Assembly (NCBI GenBank): GCA_937860145.1
Contig: CALMBF010000024.1
Coordinates: 18,350 to 82,349 of the forward strand
Length of the DNA stretch: 64,000 nt
Direction of reading: 5' to 3'
Source of the DNA: an uncultured Geobacter sp.
GTDB lineage: Bacteria > Desulfobacterota > Desulfuromonadia > Geobacterales > DSM-12255
In this document: piece after piece, positions 60,419 to 64,000 of the stretch
How the letters are laid out: each line of letters starts with the position of its first letter
Position numbering within the stretch: the first letter of the stretch is position 1
Position numbers and translations under genes: made by a program
Notes under the pieces: model-generated
Told to the model about the DNA's origin: nothing
Databases searched by the model: none
Seen by the model: only the letters and a program-made list of their open reading frames with translations

Positions 60419-61546
60419 GTGAGAATTGCCATCGATGCCTCGACCATATCGACCCAGGGGGGACCGCGGACCTACGTACTCGGACTGCTCGATGCGCTCC
60501 TGTCAATCGATCAGGACAACGAATACGTGGTGTTTTACAACGACCCGTGCCACCTGGGGAGGTTCCCCCGGGCCAAGGAGATCGTGCTCCCCGGCAAGAA
60601 GCCGCTTGCCAGGCTCTGGCGGGAACATCTCCTCCTCCCCCGGGAATGCCGGCGGGAAAGGGTCGACCTGCTCCACTGCCCGAAAAGCGCCATCCCGTAC
60701 CATTCACCCTGTCCGACCGTGGTGACCCTGCACGACCTGATCCCCCTCCGGCACCCTGAAACGGAAAAGCTTGCGGCGCGCCTCTACTGGCGCCTGCAGA
60801 TTCCCATTGCCGCACGGCGGAGCAGCTTCGTCATTACCGATTCGGAGCATGCCCGGCAGGAGATCATGGCGGATTTTCAGGTTGCTCCGGAGCGGATAAG
60901 GGCTATAATGCTTGGCTTCGACCCGCGCATGCTGGACCGGCCGGACCCTGCCGCAACCGCCGCAGTCAGGGGTAAGTACGGCCTGCCGGAGCGCTACCTC
61001 CTCTATGTCGGGACCATTCAGCCCCGCAAGAACATCGATACCCTGATCGAGGCGTTCGCCAGGCTGCGGGAAGCGCGGAGCGACCTCCCCGGGCTGGTGA
61101 TCGTCGGCCGCAAGGGATGGCTGTACGACCGCCTCTTTGCCCGCATCAGCGAGCTCGGCCTGGCGGACGAGATCATCTTCACCGGTTTCGTGCCGGACGA
61201 AGACCTCCCCCATATCTACGCCGGCGCGGTCCTGTTCGCCTATCTCTCCTTCTTCGAGGGGTTCGGCCTGCCACCGCTGGAGGCAATGGCCTGCGGCCTG
61301 CCGGTGGTGACCTCGGACACCACCTCCCTTCCCGAAGTGGTGGGGGATGCGGGGATCGCGGTCCCTCCGGCAGATGTCGACGGAGTGGTGGCCGCCATGG
61401 CCCGCATCCTCGATGACGAGACGTTCGCCCGCACCCTGGGGGAACGGGGCCGGGAGCGGGCGAAGCTGTTCTCCTGGGAGGCCGCGGCGCGGCAGACACT
61501 GGAGATTTACCGGCAGGTGACGGAAAACACGACACGGGAGCAGTGA
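60419..61546 (+). CDS. Family 4 glycosyltransferase D
   Basis: The 375-residue GT-B enzyme begins MRIAIDASTISTQGGPRTYVLGLLDAL. It has LLHCPKSAIPYHSPCPTVVTLHDLIPLRHP, FVITDSEHARQEIMADF, GTIQPRKNIDTLIEAF, GRKGWLYDRLF, GFVPDEDLPHIYAGA and FEGFGLPPLEAMACGLP. It is a close relative of enzymes A and C of this locus, pointing to gene duplication followed by specialisation for successive mannose-type linkages (inference). The GTG start at 60419 lies 19 bp after the previous stop. Its stop overlaps the next ATG (TGATG). Confidence 0.86.
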   Translation: MRIAIDASTISTQGGPRTYVLGLLDALLSIDQDNEYVVFYNDPCHLGRFPRAKEIVLPGKKPLARLWREHLLLPRECRRERVDLLHCPKSAIPYHSPCPTVVTLHDLIPLRHPETEKLAARLYWRLQIPIAARRSSFVITDSEHARQEIMADFQVAPERIRAIMLGFDPRMLDRPDPAATAAVRGKYGLPERYLLYVGTIQPRKNIDTLIEAFARLREARSDLPGLVIVGRKGWLYDRLFARISELGLADEIIFTGFVPDEDLPHIYAGAVLFAYLSFFEGFGLPPLEAMACGLPVVTSDTTSLPEVVGDAGIAVPPADVDGVVAAMARILDDETFARTLGERGRERAKLFSWEAAARQTLEIYRQVTENTTREQ

Positions 61547-63945
61547 TGAAAGACAGAACAAAAAACCTAGTGACCCTGGCGCTGCTTGCGGCCATCGTCC
61601 TCCTCTGCTTTTCCAGGATCCTCTTCACCGACAAGATCGTCAGGGCACCCGACATCATCAACGAGTTCTACTGGACCATCAAAGCGATCCCCGACACCAG
61701 GTTCGCCGACCTGTTCCATTTCAGCCTGAAAGCCGACTGGGACCCTTACCAGAACAGCGGCATGACGACGGAGGGGGGGTGGGTCTCCCAGCAGTTCCTG
61801 GTCGCCAAGACCCTCATCTTCTGGCTGATACCCCAACCGGTAAGCATCGCCTGGTTCATGGTGCTCAACCTGATCTTCGGCGGCATCGGCACCTACTGCT
61901 GTTGCCGCCTCATCGGCGCAAGCCGCCTGGCTTCGTTTGCCGGCGGGCTCATCTTTGCCATCGCTCCGGAGAACTCCTCCCTCATCAATGCCGGCCACGT
62001 GCTGAAGATCGCCACCATCTGCTTTGCCCCCTGGGTGTTCTACTGCTATGAACAGGCCGTGCGCAGCCGGCGGCTCTTCTGGTTTCTCACCACCGGCATG
62101 GTGCTCGCCTTCCAGTTTTTCCACGGCCACTGGCAGATCGCCTTCTATACCTGCCTTGCCCTGGGTGTCTACGGTGTCGTCCGCTCCTGCCTCGCCGCGG
62201 CGGGGGAGAGATGGCAGGGGGTTGGCAAACTGCTGGCCCTCAACATCGTCATGGTGGCGTTCTTCCTCTCCAGCGTGGCCATTTCCCTGGCTCCGCTGGC
62301 CTCCTGGTCGAAGGATACCAACCGCGGCGCTATGAGCGGGGAGAACAGGGGGAAGGGGGGACTGAACATGGAGGAAGCCATGTCCTGGTCAATGCCCCCG
62401 GAAGAGCTGGCCACCTTCGTCATACCCGGATTTTTCGGGCTTTCCCGCCAGGAGGGGGGTGAGAACCCCACCAACATCAGGAGTTACTACTGGGGGAGGA
62501 TGAACTTTACCCAGACCAACGACTACATGGGGCTGCTCCCCTGGATGCTGCTCCCCCTGCCGCTGGTTTTCCGCCGCGACCGCTACACCTGGTTCGCCCT
62601 GGCGGCGATTGCCGGCGGGCTTGCCTTCTCCCTCGGCAAGTACTCCCTCTTTTACCAGTTCATCTACGAACACCTCCCCGGTATCAACCGGTTCCGCGTC
62701 CCCAAGATGATGATGTTCGTGCCGCTCCTCGGCCTCGCGACGCTCACCGCCCGGGGGATCGACTGTCTCCGGGATGCCGGCATCAGGTCGACGGCGGCGT
62801 TCCGCCGCTACCTGTACGCCATCTGGCTGGTGCCGCTCCTCCTCATGGTCGTATTCGCCATCCTGCACTACGGCCGGGAACTGTGGATCCAGAGGTTCGT
62901 CGATATCCTGGCCCAGCCGACCCGCTACGAACAGGGGGAGTCGCTCATCATGCAGAGATGGACGAATCTCTCCCTCGAGACGCTCATCGCCGCGGGGGTG
63001 GCGGCCCTCTACGCCTTCGCGCTGACCCTCCTGCGGGCCGGGGCCGTGGCGCGGTTCGTGCCCCTGCTGCTGATCGCCCTGCTTGTCGCCGATATTGGAC
63101 GGATAAACGCCAAGTTCCTCTTCCTGGTCGATGCCCCCCATAAAACCATCGACAAGGCAACACCGGCCATGGAGTACCTTCTCAAGCAGCAGGGTCATTA
63201 CCGGACACTCCCCCTTTCCGGTGAGCCGATGCCCTACTCGGCCAAGAATATCCCGGTACTGTTCACCTCGTCGCCGGTGCAGCAGCAGCGCTGGCAGGAG
63301 TTCCTCGACGGGTTCAACTTCGGTTCCCCCATGCTGGACATCCTCAATGTCAGGTACCTCGTGATGAATCCGGAGCAGTACGAGAAGGATTTCCGCATCT
63401 TCGGCGAACGGTTCGTGCCGGTCTTTGCGTCCCCCGACGGGAAGGACCTGGTGGTGGAGAACCGCCACGTGCTCCCCAAGGGGTGGCTTGTGCCGGCAGT
63501 CGTCCGCGTGCAGGAGGGGGGGCAGGCCCTGGCGATCATCCAGAACCCCGCATTCGATGCGCGGAACCTGGCCATCGTGGAGGCGGATCCCCCCCTCGCC
63601 CTGGAACAGGCTGGCGCCGCGTCGACGCCGCCAGGGGAGGTCTCCCTGGAGCGATACGAGGGGGAGCGGGTCGTCTTCCGGGCAACGGTTACGAAAAACG
63701 CCCTGCTGGTGACCGGGGAGAAGTACGCCAACGGCTGGAAAGTGCTGGTGGACGGCAAGCCGGCACGGCTCGAACGGGTCGACTACGTGCTGCGGGGGGT
63801 CTACCTGACGCCGGGTACCCACGAGGTCAGGTTCATCTTCGACCCCTTGTCCTTCAAGATGGGCAAATGGCTGACCCTCGGCTCGTTCATGCTCTTTGCG
63901 GTCATGCTCGGCCTGGAATGGCGCCGGTGGAGGAGGCAGGAGTAG
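61546..63945 (+). CDS. YfhO-like large membrane protein
   Basis: The 799-residue protein has about 12-14 membrane helices in residues 5-530. The first loop (about 25-80) contains DIINEFYWTIKAIPDT. A C-terminal extracytoplasmic domain (about 530-770) has repeated YLV/VLPKGWLVP and EKYANGWKVLVDGKPA strands, and a final helix completes it. This matches the YfhO/PF09586 group of GT-C-like transferases that modify surface glycans. The C-terminal VYLTPGTHEVRFIFDP stretch is diagnostic. It could decorate or extend the polysaccharide made by the locus. The ATG at 61546 follows GGGAG. The stop codon TAG is part of the 7-bp repeat that follows. Confidence 0.85.
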   Translation: MKDRTKNLVTLALLAAIVLLCFSRILFTDKIVRAPDIINEFYWTIKAIPDTRFADLFHFSLKADWDPYQNSGMTTEGGWVSQQFLVAKTLIFWLIPQPVSIAWFMVLNLIFGGIGTYCCCRLIGASRLASFAGGLIFAIAPENSSLINAGHVLKIATICFAPWVFYCYEQAVRSRRLFWFLTTGMVLAFQFFHGHWQIAFYTCLALGVYGVVRSCLAAAGERWQGVGKLLALNIVMVAFFLSSVAISLAPLASWSKDTNRGAMSGENRGKGGLNMEEAMSWSMPPEELATFVIPGFFGLSRQEGGENPTNIRSYYWGRMNFTQTNDYMGLLPWMLLPLPLVFRRDRYTWFALAAIAGGLAFSLGKYSLFYQFIYEHLPGINRFRVPKMMMFVPLLGLATLTARGIDCLRDAGIRSTAAFRRYLYAIWLVPLLLMVVFAILHYGRELWIQRFVDILAQPTRYEQGESLIMQRWTNLSLETLIAAGVAALYAFALTLLRAGAVARFVPLLLIALLVADIGRINAKFLFLVDAPHKTIDKATPAMEYLLKQQGHYRTLPLSGEPMPYSAKNIPVLFTSSPVQQQRWQEFLDGFNFGSPMLDILNVRYLVMNPEQYEKDFRIFGERFVPVFASPDGKDLVVENRHVLPKGWLVPAVVRVQEGGQALAIIQNPAFDARNLAIVEADPPLALEQAGAASTPPGEVSLERYEGERVVFRATVTKNALLVTGEKYANGWKVLVDGKPARLERVDYVLRGVYLTPGTHEVRFIFDPLSFKMGKWLTLGSFMLFAVMLGLEWRRWRRQE

Positions 63946-64000
63946 GGAGTAGGGAGTAGGGAGTAGGGAGTAGGGAGTAGGGAGTAGGGAGTAGGGAGTA
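63939..64000. repeat. Heptanucleotide tandem repeat running off the window
   Basis: The unit GGAGTAG occurs eight times without a mismatch and continues as a partial ninth copy to the window end. The first copy includes the stop codon of the YfhO-like gene. The true length is unknown because the window cuts it. Confidence 0.95.

Noticed and set aside
61546..63945. Wzy O-antigen polymerase
   Set aside because: The protein is larger than typical Wzy and its C-terminal extracytoplasmic domain fits the YfhO-like group better; I therefore record no Wzy in the window.

Overview
The window looks like chromosomal DNA of a Geobacter-type bacterium (Desulfuromonadales/Geobacteraceae). The reasons are a GC-rich sequence, two giant periplasmic/extracellular multiheme c-type cytochromes, a sensor kinase with a CXXCH haem motif in its extracytoplasmic loop, sigma-54 regulation, a B12-dependent methionine synthase without its reactivation domain, and a split transketolase. 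No insertion sequence, phage gene or CRISPR array was seen.

Layout. 1-5.0 kb: the 3' end of a membrane glycosyltransferase-like gene, then on the minus strand a lipoprotein of 11 Ig-like repeats and an outer-membrane beta-barrel protein. 5.4-6.4 kb: tRNA-Arg, a DedA protein and a 30-residue membrane peptide. 6.5-12.8 kb (minus): a heavy-metal RND efflux operon (His/Cys-rich small protein, TolC-like, adaptor, CzcA-like pump). 12.86-19.1 kb (plus), divergent from it: a seven-gene manganese operon behind a yybP-ykoY (Mn2+) riboswitch with an overlapping terminator. It holds htpX, an exported FmdE-like protein, TerC, a ribbon-helix-helix protein, a UPF0016 exporter, a CBS-type Mn-dependent pyrophosphatase and a second TerC. 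19.1-24.6 kb: fructose-6-phosphate-aldolase-type transaldolase, YHS-like protein, folK (minus), then murI, a GerMN protein and metH (plus).

24.7-38.8 kb: a Geobacter-type hypothetical protein, split transketolase and a pseudopilin, followed by a haem-containing histidine kinase and an NtrC-type response regulator. A good -24/-12 promoter then precedes an NHL/dockerin exported protein and two cytochromes with 27 and 14 candidate haem sites. I read this as a redox-sensing two-component system controlling an adjacent extracellular electron-transfer cluster. A strong terminator closes it. hflX, fabI and a small membrane protein follow on the minus strand.

41.8-64 kb: a long plus-strand O-antigen/polysaccharide locus. 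It has a TMTC-like TPR membrane protein, GtrB-type glycosyltransferases with a DUF2304 protein, and a glycosyltransferase. A winged-helix regulator with its own twin palindromic operators and an apparently leaderless start follows. Next come rfbF-rfbG-rfbH-rfbS-rfbE for CDP-tyvelose (without the rfbI reductase), a Wzx flippase, a RfbV-like transferase, gmd, four related GT4 enzymes, a GT2 enzyme and a YfhO-like membrane protein. The window ends in a 7-bp tandem repeat.
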